A DNA stretch of 64,000 nucleotides, from assembly GCA_023052935.1 (NCBI GenBank), contig CM041292.1, positions 110,657,147 through 110,721,146 on the forward strand, in the 5' to 3' direction. The notes beneath the pieces were generated by a model, which saw only the letters and a list, made by a program, of their open reading frames with translations, made no database searches and was not told where the DNA came from. Position numbers and translations under genes: made by a program. Source of the stretch: Piezodorus guildinii (taxonomy: Eukaryota > Arthropoda > Insecta > Hemiptera > Pentatomidae). Below are positions 22,792 through 32,559 of this stretch, in pieces. The stretch's first letter is position 1; each line of letters starts with the position of its first letter.

Positions 22792-23445
22792 TCAGTCCCG
22801 AATTTCTTCCCTGATGTGTTCCCTGAGAGCCTGAGGGTATCGCCTTTCCTTCACATATGTTACCCTATCATGTTTAAGGGGAATCTCGTGAACCGTTTTT
22901 CCTGTCGCCCCCAGGATTTCGTTTTCTTTGAAGAAAATGTCGCAATACTCCTCCCTCAACTCTGACCTCCAGTCCCTTACCCTGTTCACCACTCCGATCC
23001 TCCCGTCCCTAATGAAATCCTTGCATCGGTAGGTTTTCCTCCCAATCTTTACTGTCCAACGCCCCCCTTTGCTCCTAATTTTGGCTCCTACCTTCCCTAA
23101 CAAATCGCATCCTACGATGACTTCATACTCGCGGGGCATGCTTCCGACCGTATGAACAGTAATGTCGCCTACCCCTGACGCCCACCGTTCCAAACCTAGA
23201 CGTACCTCCCCTTCTACGTCACACGGCCCACCCAGGGTGATCAATTTACATCTACATACCTGTGGCTGGAGTGCCCCGCCGTCATGACACATCAACTCCG
23301 CCGCTCGCCGACTCATGATAGTGCTGGAACTCCCTGTATCGACCAGACACCTCACACCCTTCTCGACTCGAATGATAGGCAGACCGCCGCACTCACTCCT
23401 GATGTTGCAGTTCACTATCGTGCGGTCGCCCCTCCTCTGCCACAC
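22792..23445 (-). CDS. gypsy protease
   Basis: A 217-codon open frame with the retropepsin active site CLVDTGSSSTIM and the second half motif VIVGCDLLGKVG. It ends in sequence homologous to the RT N-terminus (PQALREHIREEI). It lies in the same frame as the upstream zinc-knuckle gag segment, separated by one TGA at 23451-23449. The codon at 23445 is GTG, so translation probably enters from upstream and not by initiation here. Confidence 0.88.
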   Translation of the reverse strand: MWQRRGDRTIVNCNIRSECGGLPIIRVEKGVRCLVDTGSSSTIMSRRAAELMCHDGGALQPQVCRCKLITLGGPCDVEGEVRLGLERWASGVGDITVHTVGSMPREYEVIVGCDLLGKVGAKIRSKGGRWTVKIGRKTYRCKDFIRDGRIGVVNRVRDWRSELREEYCDIFFKENEILGATGKTVHEIPLKHDRVTYVKERRYPQALREHIREEIRD

Positions 23446-23448
23446 TCC

Positions 23449-24020
23449 TCAGGCATCTGCTCGCACTCGCCTCTCCGCTGCTGCCGACCGTCTTCCGCCT
23501 CGCCGTCCTCCACTGCGCCTTTCTCCGCTGCTACATCCAGGTTCCGCGTCGTCGTCGTCCGTTCCGGATGTTTCGGTACTGTCAGTAGAATCTATTGATC
23601 CTCTACTCTTTTTCCACATCCTTTGGGCGTTCACCTCCATTGGTTCTCCTCTTGGTGCATCCCGTTGGCGGAAGATGTACGGACACTGTCTTGCGATGTG
23701 GCCCTCCGTACCGCATTCGAAGCATTTTGTCTTCGGACACTGTGCCACTAAATGTCCCGGCCTTCCGCAGCCGTGGCATCGTCTTTCTTCACGTCTTCCA
23801 GTGGGTCTGGTCTTCCCCTGGGATTGCCTTCTACCATCATTTGTGACTCTCTCCCGCCTTTCATACTCCGGCTCCTTCCTCCTCCATGGCCCAGGGTTGG
23901 CTCTGGCTCTCCGGTAGGCTACGCGGTTCCACCCACCTTCCTCCACATCCATCCGTGTTTCCTCGTCTCGTGCGCTGGCGTCCATTACTCTTGGGCGCAC
24001 TCTACGAAGGAACGACCTTT
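23449..24020 (-). CDS. gypsy gag, nucleocapsid part
   Basis: Contains two tandem CCHC knuckles, CHGCGRPGHLVAQC and CFECGTEGHIARQC, preceded by an Arg-rich stretch and followed by a Ser/Asp/Arg tail. Homology in this frame starts around 24017, overlapping the end of the capsid-like frame. It terminates with TGA followed by GGA at 23451-23446. Confidence 0.88.
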
Positions 24021-24683
24021 AGGGAAACCGTCCTTTCTTCCTGTTTCCCTGGCAAGCTGCACTAGAAGAATTGGCGAAAGGAAGTCCATTCTAGCAGTCA
24101 CCTCTACTGCGCTCATGATCTCCCGTAGCTTCTCCGTTATCTTGTGAAACCGCACGAGCAGCTCTCCTGCGTACTGTCCGCTGGACTGACGGGGGTGTTT
24201 CACTTCTCTGAACATCTGGAAGATGTCTTCCTCGGGACTCCATCTGCCGCCCCCGTAAGCTTTCTTGAGCCGTTCCTTCACCACAGCCCATGGGGTCTCC
24301 TCGTCTGCTTGTATAAAGTTGAGGACGCTTCGTTTTACGCGACACACCAAATCGGCTTTCAGCGACTCCGCATCTCCTTCTCCCAATATACCATCCGCTA
24401 CTTTAATCTCGATGCGGGACATAATGCGGTCACAGTTTTTTAAGAAATGGTTAAGTTCACCCGTCTGCCCCGTAAATTTTTCGACATCCGAGATCGCCAT
24501 CCTTAGGTCCTGAGCATTCGCAGCTTTCACTTTTAGCCAGGCTAAAGTGTTTGCGTGGGCTTCTGCTATAGTCTCTCGTGGTAACGGAGGCATCTCCACT
24601 GGACGGGCTGGAATCTCCACTGGCATCTCAACCGGTACTCCTGGTACTTGGAGGGTTGCTGGTCTTAAAACATTCTCTGCCAT
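23985..24683 (-). CDS. gypsy gag, matrix/capsid-like part
   Basis: A 232-codon frame starting at the first ATG after the primer site, with Val/Pro/Met-rich repeats at the N-terminus (EMPVEIPARPVEMPP). A helical capsid-like region follows (VEKFTGQTGELNHFLKNCD, MFREVKHPRQSSGQYAGELL). It stops at 23985 about 16 codons before homology to the nucleocapsid frame takes over. The shift is equivalent to one missing base. No classic slippery heptamer lies in the usable overlap, so a lesion is more likely than programmed frameshifting. Confidence 0.85.
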   Translation of the reverse strand: MAENVLRPATLQVPGVPVEMPVEIPARPVEMPPLPRETIAEAHANTLAWLKVKAANAQDLRMAISDVEKFTGQTGELNHFLKNCDRIMSRIEIKVADGILGEGDAESLKADLVCRVKRSVLNFIQADEETPWAVVKERLKKAYGGGRWSPEEDIFQMFREVKHPRQSSGQYAGELLVRFHKITEKLREIMSAVEVTARMDFLSPILLVQLARETGRKDGFPKGRSFVECAQE

Positions 24684-24763
24684 GTCAGTCGTTGATTTTA
24701 AAAAAATGCACGTTAAAGAAGAAGCTTGTACAAAAAAAAAACTTTAAGCACTCCCAACTGAGA

Positions 24764-24781
24764 TCCCGGGTTTCGGCACCA
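24764..24781 (-). promoter_or_regulatory. Primer binding site, tRNA-Phe
   Basis: The + strand reads TCCCGGGTTTCGGCACCA, identical to the 3' end of eukaryotic tRNA-Phe including CCA. Its complement would prime minus-strand synthesis next to the 5' LTR. The final A is shared with the LTR end. Confidence 0.9.
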
Positions 24782-24971
24782 GTTATGTAGACTCGGAAAA
24801 ATTAAGTAAAAAAAATAAAAATAAATGAGAGAAAGGGTTTCAGAAATGACTCACACGGCAACTGTGTTAAGACTAACTTTATTCTCCATTAATCCTACAT
24901 TTATACATTCTCATCTTGTTTACATGATAAGAGTTGGTATTAAGCCGATACCGACTCGCCTCGGTCCATAA

Positions 24972-24973
<2 letters not shown>
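24781..24973 (-). repeat. 5' LTR of gypsy element
   Basis: 193 bp, one visible difference from 19480-19672. Expected to carry the promoter and polyadenylation signals; no TATA box is unambiguous. Confidence 0.95.
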
Positions 24974-25053
<80 letters not shown>

Positions 25054-25063
25054 TATATATTAT
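24974..25063. repeat. (TA)n microsatellite, right flank of gypsy insertion
   Basis: About 75 bp of TA repeats followed by TATAT/TATTA variants, directly abutting the 5' LTR. Confidence 0.95.
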
Positions 25064-25281
25064 AATGAATAGTTGTTCATTTTTTTTTTTTTTAAAGGAA
25101 CTAGACCATAAGATTATTTTTGTTCATTGTCTTTGTTCCAAGGGTACTTGGTCCAGAATAATTTTTTTATTTCATATCAATACATATCGGATCTGTCTGG
25201 GTGGAGAGTCTTTTCTGGAGTTTAAGGTGGTAAGAAATTCTTTCATTTAAAAGGAATGATTTAGGGGCTCAGTAGTATCAG

Positions 25282-25970
25282 CTCTAATACACCCTTTTGT
25301 GTGGTATTGCGATTCGGTATCCTTGGACATATCAGACACGGAGGACAGCAGAATCCTGAGAGCTCTCAATACCACTATCCGATTTATCTTCATCGCTAAA
25401 AGGGGTGATCATATAACTCCTTTTAAGAAAGAATCAGGGGGGCTACGTGTCAAAGAATATCGCCGAATCAATCTTATGTGTCCAGCATGTAAAATACTAG
25501 ATTCAGGTGTTCGGGAGGCACTAAGAAATGAATTTGTCAAGGTACAGACTCTGTACCCCTAGGGGTGGGCATAATCGAATGACGATTATCAGATCATTCG
25601 ATTATTACAATCATTCGAATTAATCGATTCGGAGAAACGAGTGATCATTCGAACTGAGTTTTTTTTAAGATAATCGAGGGATTACTAGGGGTTGGAATGA
25701 TAATCGAATGACCTTTTATTTTTTTATTTATTTATTTATTTTCTCATCGCATAAATTGTATGGATTTTGTACCTTATGGATTAATCATTCGATTATGACG
25801 ATCATCCGATTATGCCCACCCATACATAGGACAGAACGAGAATATGCACGGCGTATTCCAATTGCCTGCTTGCAGAATGTAGGTCTTGAGGAGTGCTTTC
25901 CACGCTTTGACAATTTCCAGACGGAGACTCGTCGAGTGCGCCTTGCAGCTTTCAAGCAAACCAGTTGATA
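25282..25970 (+). pseudogene. LINE ORF2 C-terminal remnant interrupted by a MITE
   Basis: Left part reads TEDSRILRALNTTIRFIF, RGDHITPFKKESGGLRVKEY and LRNEFVKVQTLYP. The right part, after the MITE, reads ERRARRIPIA-like sequence (EREYARRIPIACLQNVGLEE, VRLAAFKQTS). These resemble the cysteine-poor C-terminal tail of Jockey-like LINE ORF2, where 'IT...LGWL...RR' and 'VP..R....FS' blocks follow RT. The two halves are in different frames because of the insertion. Confidence 0.6.
25560..25824. mobile_element. MITE with GGGGTGGGCATAATCG inverted ends
   Basis: About 263 bp. The left end is AGGGGTGGGCATAATCGAAT and the right end, reversed, is TGGGTGGGCATAATCGGATG. The interior has repeated ATCGAATGA/TCATTCGAT motifs. 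The TAGGGGTGGGC start recalls hAT-type termini, but no clean 8-bp duplication is visible, so the superfamily is unassigned. It interrupts a LINE tail. Confidence 0.7.
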
Positions 25971-26165
25971 TTTCCTCTCCCTTTCCTAATACCCCTTTTA
26001 CTTTATTATTCCTTTTCTTTATCTATTCCTTCAGCGTTTTCCTTATAATATTTCACGTTTTTGTAAAATTAAAAAAGAAGAAGAAATATTCAAATGTTTC
26101 TGTATTATGTATTACAAATAATTAGTCTTAATATTTAATATGAAATCATGTTGGCACACATACTT

Positions 26166-26640
26166 AACACTCTCTCCCCTCAGTTCACAATGTGAACTCA
26201 ATGTCAAAACAACACTAAACACTAAAATAAAGCCTCACAATACTGAGTATTAAGGAAGATAAAAACAACAACAACTAAGCATTAGGAGTTAAAAACTAAC
26301 AAAAAATTGCAGAAGCCCTTATATCTAAACCTATAAGTAACGTAATAACAATTAACAGAGAATAGAGATTAGACTGAATAAAAAAGAGAAGACAACTTTA
26401 AAATTAAAGAGATCCATCTGGATGGAGAGGGATGCTAACATGCCGAATATGAGTATGCCTCACTCTCTGGGCACCAGACAGCTCTTGAATGGAAACTATG
26501 TTGTGTTCTCGTGTCGCTACCACTCTGAAGGGCCCTTCGCATTGTTGATCTCCTTTACGACAGGCGGCGGTATAGTATCATGCCTAGTGTGATCTTATGC
26601 GACTCATCCGCTATTCCTAAACCCAGCCGATTTGCTCAAG
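26166..26640 (-). mobile_element. Remnant of a second gypsy-type element (integrase end, PPT, LTR edge)
   Basis: On the - strand, NRLGLGIADESHKITLGM then, one frame over, CEGPFRVVATREHNIVSIQE and RHTHIRHVSIP, ending at a stop at 26404. This parallels the GPY/F module of the complete gypsy copy but is clearly a different family. About 220 bp further comes GAGGGGAGAGAG followed by TGTTAAGTATGTG (26169 leftward), a polypurine tract next to a probable 3' LTR edge. Confidence 0.6.
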
Positions 26641-26779
26641 ATAGTTTTTCCTGAAGAAGTTTGGTGTAAACTCAAAAAGCTCAAGTAAATGTGGAATACC
26701 TAGGTCAACTATTTTCTGAACTTTTATATCTTATAATTGCCTAACAAGATCTGGATAGCCACGATCTCAGTATTGAATG

Positions 26780-27500
26780 CGTTAAAAATCTTGATTCTTC
26801 CATTGAAAAAAATCTATTAGATTATAAAGAAATATTTAAACCCAAAATAGGTTGAATTTCCCATTATCGCACTTCAACTTTGGTTGTAAATTGTCAGTTC
26901 AGTCTCAAGATATCCAAAGCAAACCATGAAATTTTAGTACTACAATTAATGTTCTCGGCAAGTTGACATATCTTGTCAAACTCGACAATGGTCGAAGGAT
27001 CAAACGCTACACCAACCGATTACGAAAGTGGAGGAGGTACCTTTAGAGAAGAGCGCTAGGGTCGGTGCTCAGCAATACAGATCTAGATTTATTTCGTTTT
27101 CGAAAGATAAATAGCCACCTGCCGTGGTTGAAGAACCAACCAACTCCAATCTAGGCCTTGGACCTGATCCTCCTGATCTTCAACGCCAGTTGGGAAAGAT
27201 TCTTAAGATATCCAGCCAAGGAGAATTTATGGATTTAATCTTATATTAAATTTTGTGTCAATATGTTCACTTTCAATGTCCCAATCACGAAAAAAAGATG
27301 TTTTGGCTCAATGGCTGTTCTGTATTTCAAAAATCAAAGTGTGGGAGAGTGTTATACTTATTATAAACTTTTATGGAGAGTGTTATAAGTGTTCGAAGAT
27401 ATTTATATGCTAGTTTTCGAGAAGATACGGAGAATTTATGTAGTGATATGCGTGTTTTTAAGTAATCCTATGTAAAGTTCTCCGTATCTTCTCAAAACAC
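26780..27500 (+). mobile_element. Remnant of a third LTR element, + orientation
   Basis: At 26951-27045 a frame reads VLGKLTYLVKLDNGRRIKRY then TNRLRKW, typical of the integrase C-terminus of gypsy-like elements. Just upstream (about 26810) the phrase DYKEIFKPKIG resembles the segment before RT, implying a large internal deletion. At 27341-27350 GTGGGAGAG is followed by TGTTATACTTATTATAAAC, a likely PPT and LTR start. The presumed LTR contains a 20-bp hairpin (27413-27434 with 27478-27498). Confidence 0.5.
27413..27498. repeat. Perfect-stem hairpin
   Basis: Arm GTTTTCGAGAAGATACGGAG pairs with CTCCGTATCTTCTCAAAAC across a loop of about 43 bases, with one bulged C. It sits inside the presumed LTR of the third LTR remnant. 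Confidence 0.8.
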
Positions 27501-27948
27501 TCTAGCCTTTAAACTCTCTGAACACCCCAAACTTTCATTCATTCTTTTAACTTTGACGATTGTTTCATTTTAGATTCCGTTCCTAACCATAAGGAAAGAC
27601 TCATCTCTGAATCCGTCCACACCTACCTCCGATTTAACCCTGTTATTCACATAGCCGATAAACTATATATCTCCTTCACCTATAGTAACATAGTTTCATT
27701 GATTTGTTTTTTATTAATTTGTAAGATTGATTTTTCGCTAGCTTTCATTCAAGGTGTTTATATACAGAGTAAAAACCTTGAAAACAGCTCTATATTTAAC
27801 TACCTTGGCTTTCACGTAGCTTCTTAGTAAGATCGATTTTATTTGATGTTGCCAGAATATGCGGGCATCCTTAATGCTTCATAATCATTAGGAGCGGGTA
27901 GATACAAGAATTTCTTGTATCATATATAATTGATACTGATACTATTGT

Positions 27949-28086
27949 ATGAGCCCCCCTACTGATGTTAGGGACGGTTTTTCCCTCGGAAAGGAAGAAA
28001 CGGCGGATGCTGATGGATTTCTTGAGCAACACGCTCGTGTCCAGAGATGGAAACGGTCTTATATCACCATTTCACAGTTAAAGTAA
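27949..28086 (+). other. Unassigned 45-codon small ORF of atypical composition
   Basis: ATG to TAA, reading MSPPTDVRDGFSLGKEETAD then GFLEQHARVQRWKRSY. It is far more GC-rich than its surroundings and codon-like, yet matches no family I recognise. It lies downstream of the third LTR remnant and may be part of an element. A stop lies four codons upstream of the ATG. Confidence 0.25.
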
Positions 28087-28672
28087 TGGTTATTGGAATA
28101 TGTTTGATATTTACATTTAATAGGGCATGATATACAAACTATGCACTTCTTTATGACAACAATATAATCTAAAATATAAAAATAAAACAAAAAGTTAGAG
28201 GTGAGTGTATACATTTTTAGAGTCTTTAAAGTAACCAAAGAATCCTTTTTTTATTTCTTCATCCGTACATTTTATTAAACTGTTTAAAAAATTCGGAAAG
28301 TGTATAGTTTCTATTAATTACTATGCACAATCAAGTATAAACATTTACAATATTCCAACTGTAACTTTGCCTGTGAAATGTTCTGTTTGATAATTGATCA
28401 TCCTTTTTACAAATCGCAACCTCACAAGGTTTTACAGACATATTTTAAATTTAACACTGTCTAATAATACTATAAAAACAATTAAGTAACACCGAAAATA
28501 AATGTTAAACACCTCAACAGCGCAGTGACATACTACTCAGACCAAGCACATCTATTAACAACAAAGAACCAAGGACCAGTGACGTGTATCAGGATTTCCC
28601 GCCATTTGGCCCCTTTTGATCGAGCCCAACTCTCTATATGTAAACACATCGGTTTCTTTGCCAGTCTCACTG

Positions 28673-28674
<2 letters not shown>

Positions 28675-28744
<70 letters not shown>
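28675..28744. repeat. (TA)n followed by poly-T
   Basis: About 50 bp of TA repeats then about 17 T residues, immediately left of the family B copy. Confidence 0.95.
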
Positions 28745-28899
28745 GTTTTTTGTTTATTGATTTGTGTTTTTATCTATATTATGTATGAATTTATTTTTAT
28801 ATATGAATTCATTTTATTTGTTTATGTATTTATAAATTCTTAATTTTTGAAGTGAAAACTTTACGTGCGTTATGCGATTTTTAATTTTTTTTAATTAAA

Positions 28900-29980
28900 G
28901 CTTTAATTTCGTTACCATGGTGGCGGTTTGCGTTACTAACATGCTCTAGACTGGCGCATGCTTAGCGGCCTGTGTATGCCTGTCCACTAGAGATAGGATA
29001 TCAATATCAATTTGTGTGAACGTTATCGGTACCGTTGTATTATTGACACAAAAGTATCGCTATTTATAATATCGTCATTTCAGTATTTAATTGAATAAAA
29101 AATCATCAGTTGCAAATGAAATGAGTAAAGACATGGTAGATAAAGTATATCTTAGATCTTACCTCTTACTGTATATAAAATTCAATAATAAAAATCATGA
29201 ATATATTAATTCTCTAGACACTAAAATATTGATATTTTTAAATATTATTAAAACATTACTTTTTATGAAAATATTTAAACATACGAAGAAAAATGATGAT
29301 GATCTCTTTGTCAATATTGAAATCGTAGTAAAACTGAATTGAAAAGAATATCTTGATCATATTAGCATAGAAATATGACACTTAAAAATTGAATTCATTT
29401 TAATTATATACATTTCAACTAAGCACAATTATATTATAATTAACTAATTAAAACATATGTTTTTTTTTTGTTGTAAAAGAAACTAAAGTTATCCCTGTGT
29501 TGTACATTTACCACACCTACATGCATTCCACAACATGTCTCAAATAATTATTAATTTTGAACTAATAGAACTCAGTCTAGAGGTCATGTATTTGAATATT
29601 AAACATTGTTAATTGAACTTAAGAAAAATATCTTTATAATATTAGCAATGAAATGAATATATTTTTAAATATCTTGATTTTTTCATTAAATTAAATATAA
29701 GAAATAAAGAGGAAAGATTCCCTCATTTGAGTCAAAATCCTATTATATTTGCGAATTTCGATTCGAAGGAGGAAAATAAATAATATAAAATTAGGTTTAG
29801 ACGATATAGGGATAAGAAGAAAAACGAAGCACAGTCTATTCAACAAATTTCTACATCAACAAACAAATTAACAATAATGGTTGAGGAGAAAGAGAAAACG
29901 AACTGTCCTTTAAAAAAACAAACAACAAAAAAAAAAAAAATGAATTTTTCATTGATGAATCAATCATCTAAAACCGAAAA
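28900..29980 (+). repeat. Family B dispersed repeat, copy 1
   Basis: About 1.05 kb, colinear with 48940-49970. Shared blocks include TAGAGATAGGATATCAATAT, CATTTCAGTATTTAATTGAA, TTAAAACATT.CTTT, CTTGATCATATTAGCA, ATTCCA.AA.ATGTCT.AA, ATAGAACTCAGT.TAG and AATAATGGTTGAGGAG. No coding capacity; an 83-codon frame at 29091-29342 is not conserved between copies. Confidence 0.7.
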
Positions 29981-30073
29981 TAATTCGAATTAATAAAGCC
30001 GAAATTCAAAATGAAGATAAAATTAAGGGTCGTAAATATCAACACTGGCAAATAAGTCAACGATAAAAATCTG

Positions 30074-30440
30074 GTGCGGGCAAAACACGATTTTCACTTA
30101 CCTCTGCAGTTAAAATCAATTTAAGGACTATAAAATATACTTAATGTTAAAAAAAGTTCTAAGCTAATTCAAATAAAAAGTGTATTGTTTTGTTAGAAAC
30201 ATATGATATCGATTAAATAATATAACAATGGTAAATTGCTATATATAACAATCAGTAATGAATTTATGCACTATTCGTCGCTTTATATTACCTTTTCCAA
30301 CGGTATATTATACGTTTATACGTCTGTTCTTAATATCAAAAATCCAAAAACAATATTTTAGCTCTTTTCTCCTTTAGTTGTTTATCAAATTAGATTTTTA
30401 ACCGTTTTTTTTTTTTTTTTCAATTTTAATAAGAGATATG
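30074..30440 (+). repeat. Family A copy, 5' half
   Basis: Begins GGTGCGGGCAAAACACGA then TTTTCACTTACCTC, and keeps CCTTTTCCAACGGTATATTA and TTTTCTCCTTTAGTTG before ending in a poly-T run. The 3' half is absent. Confidence 0.6.
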
Positions 30441-32555
30441 CATATATTTTCGAAATTTAAGATGCTTCATAGTCTATACTAACACCTAGATGTGAACTAG
30501 CTTAATATATAAATACCCTGATATAGTCTGAACCTTGGGTGCTACTATAGTGAATTTTCGACCATAATAAGTTTTAACCTAAGTAAGTTAAATGTTAAGT
30601 TGAATGTAAACAAGATTGTAGGTGCAATTGGACATACATGTTTACTGGTTTCAGTTCGAAAAACTTTGTTTTCTCGTTATATGAAAAAATTGTAAGTTTA
30701 GTTTTTAAGAACTTTTTCGAGAAATTAGTTTAATTTTTGTAACCTCAGAAATTGTTAGTATCTGTATTGATTTTATCTCTTGTCCTTAATTTTCTGAAAT
30801 TCACACAGTTGGCAGTAATGGTAATCCTCTTATAGAAGTCCTGTTTTGGCACGAAACCTTTCTCTTATCTATTCTCTTGGTTGAAACCTCTTAGCTTGAC
30901 AGACGTTTGTGGCCGCTTTCTTTAAATTTGTTGATTCTTTCATTCCAGTAAGGTTTCTTCATTTTTTTCTCATTATAGCAAATGATAACTGTATATGATG
31001 TAATAAAGAAAGCATATTTTTTATGATTCATACACCCTGAAGTTTTCATTTGTATTCATTTGTTCGTACTTGATTGAAATGTTTTCTTTTAGATTAACCT
31101 ATAAATGATCTGTCTCTATTCGTTGATCATGTTAACTTTTTATTCGATTAATTTATATGATAGTTAAAACTACAGTTTTGACTGTAAGAGTGAATACTTA
31201 AGGCTATAGATTTAGATAAATTTGTGATGAACAAATGCAAACCATATTCAATTATGATATGAGAAATGTTGACTGAGTATATTTAATGGGGCGAAGTTCA
31301 ACAATGAGATACATTAAAGTTACACTTAATCTCTCTAGAAAATGATTTCGGGATTTTGGTTTCTACTAACTCCTGAACTACTAATTTTGATACAGTTTTC
31401 ACCATCATTTAGGGAATTATTTCCTGAAGGTTTGTTTGTATAATACATTGAAATTTATCTTTTCTTTGAATGGGAAAAATAAATTTTCTTTGAACAAATT
31501 ATACTAAAATCATTCCTGAAATATAAGTAGTAACATAGGGGTATAGTATACCATTGGAAAGTGCTTATGCATATAATATTTTAGAAAAGTTATAATGCAA
31601 TAAAATAAGATGGACAAGTTAATAGAAAGATTATAAGCGCACAAACTTATGAACAAATGTTATTTGTAATGTGGAAGAGGGAGCTTATGGTGATTTCTTG
31701 TGATCTTGCAGGTTTCATTGTTCTATACAGTATTCAAGATTTTAAAAAAAAAATGTGCCAAATCGTACATAAGTTGTTAAAATAAATGAAAAGTTGTTAT
31801 AAACTAACTCTTATAATAATTATTTCTACTTTTAGATCATTTCACAAACATAGTAGTTCCACTGTAAACTAAATGAGGCTCCCATGGGAACTAAATTAAC
31901 TTTAATACATTAAAATGTATTTAGAAAAAGTTGTTATGAATTATAAAATTGTTATAAACTGAATAAAATGGGAACCATTTAACATAACTAACAAATAACT
32001 AAACCAATTTTTGATTTTTTGACCAATTTATGATTCTAAATTCTTCCGATGATTAAATATAAGAATATAAACGTTATATTATAAACATAATATTTTCTTG
32101 CTAAGTGCACTTTTCGTTACGATAAACTCATAATCCCAAAGTGATAAACTTTTAATTGGTCAAACCGAAGTTTTTTGAACATAAATGATACCACATTTAA
32201 ATTGCATCCGTGCGAAGGGCGAGTCGCTGATTAAGTAATTAAGTTTTCCACTTATTTGTTTTGTTGACTGCACCCGGAATTAACTTCTCCCCAATATCAT
32301 ATTTTATTATCAAGGTTTATACTTTATTATACTTGGTATGCCTTAAATTATTTCAAACTTTTGACCTGCTGCACAGTCTCACCTTCCATTGTTCATTTTT
32401 TAACAGAACATTTAGCTAACTGAGTTCATTTCCTTATGAATTGTGTTTAATTTTTCCTTTGAAATCTTGAAAATTCTGTAATGAAAGTATCTGCCTTTGT
32501 AGGCTTATATGACAAGGTTTCAGCAAACACAAGCACAGAATAAAGAATAGGTTGC
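30441..32555. other. Intergenic sequence, no gene seen
   Basis: AT-rich spacer. A weak family A-like patch (ATAGTATACCATTGGAAAG near 31540) is the only similarity noticed. Confidence 0.5.
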
Positions 32556-32559
32556 ACTT

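Larger units (their letters stand above)
19480..24973 (-). mobile_element. Ty3/gypsy LTR retrotransposon, structurally complete
   Basis: 5,494 bp element coded on the - strand. Two 193-bp LTRs (19480-19672 and 24781-24973) differ at one base I can see (TAGGCC versus TAAGCC) and end in the inverted repeat AGTTATG...CATAACT. A tRNA-Phe primer site abuts the 5' LTR and a G-rich tract abuts the 3' LTR. Between them, in 5' to 3' order, are gag, protease, RT/RNase H and integrase, the gypsy order. There is no envelope gene. Target duplication is consistent with TATA but ambiguous within a TA microsatellite. Frame breaks occur in gag, between protease and RT, and in RNase H, so this copy as written would not make a full polyprotein. 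Confidence 0.95.

Noticed and set aside
24008..24040. Programmed -1 frameshift at TTTCCCT in gag
   Set aside because: The heptamer fits X XXY YYZ, but the -1 frame meets TAA as the next codon, so it cannot feed the nucleocapsid frame.
20038..24790. Many + strand open frames across the gypsy element
   Set aside because: They are antisense shadows of gag and pol in GC-richer DNA; none has its own motifs.
31330..31640. Further family A copy
   Set aside because: Only one short block (TACCATTGGAAAG) matches; too weak to call.
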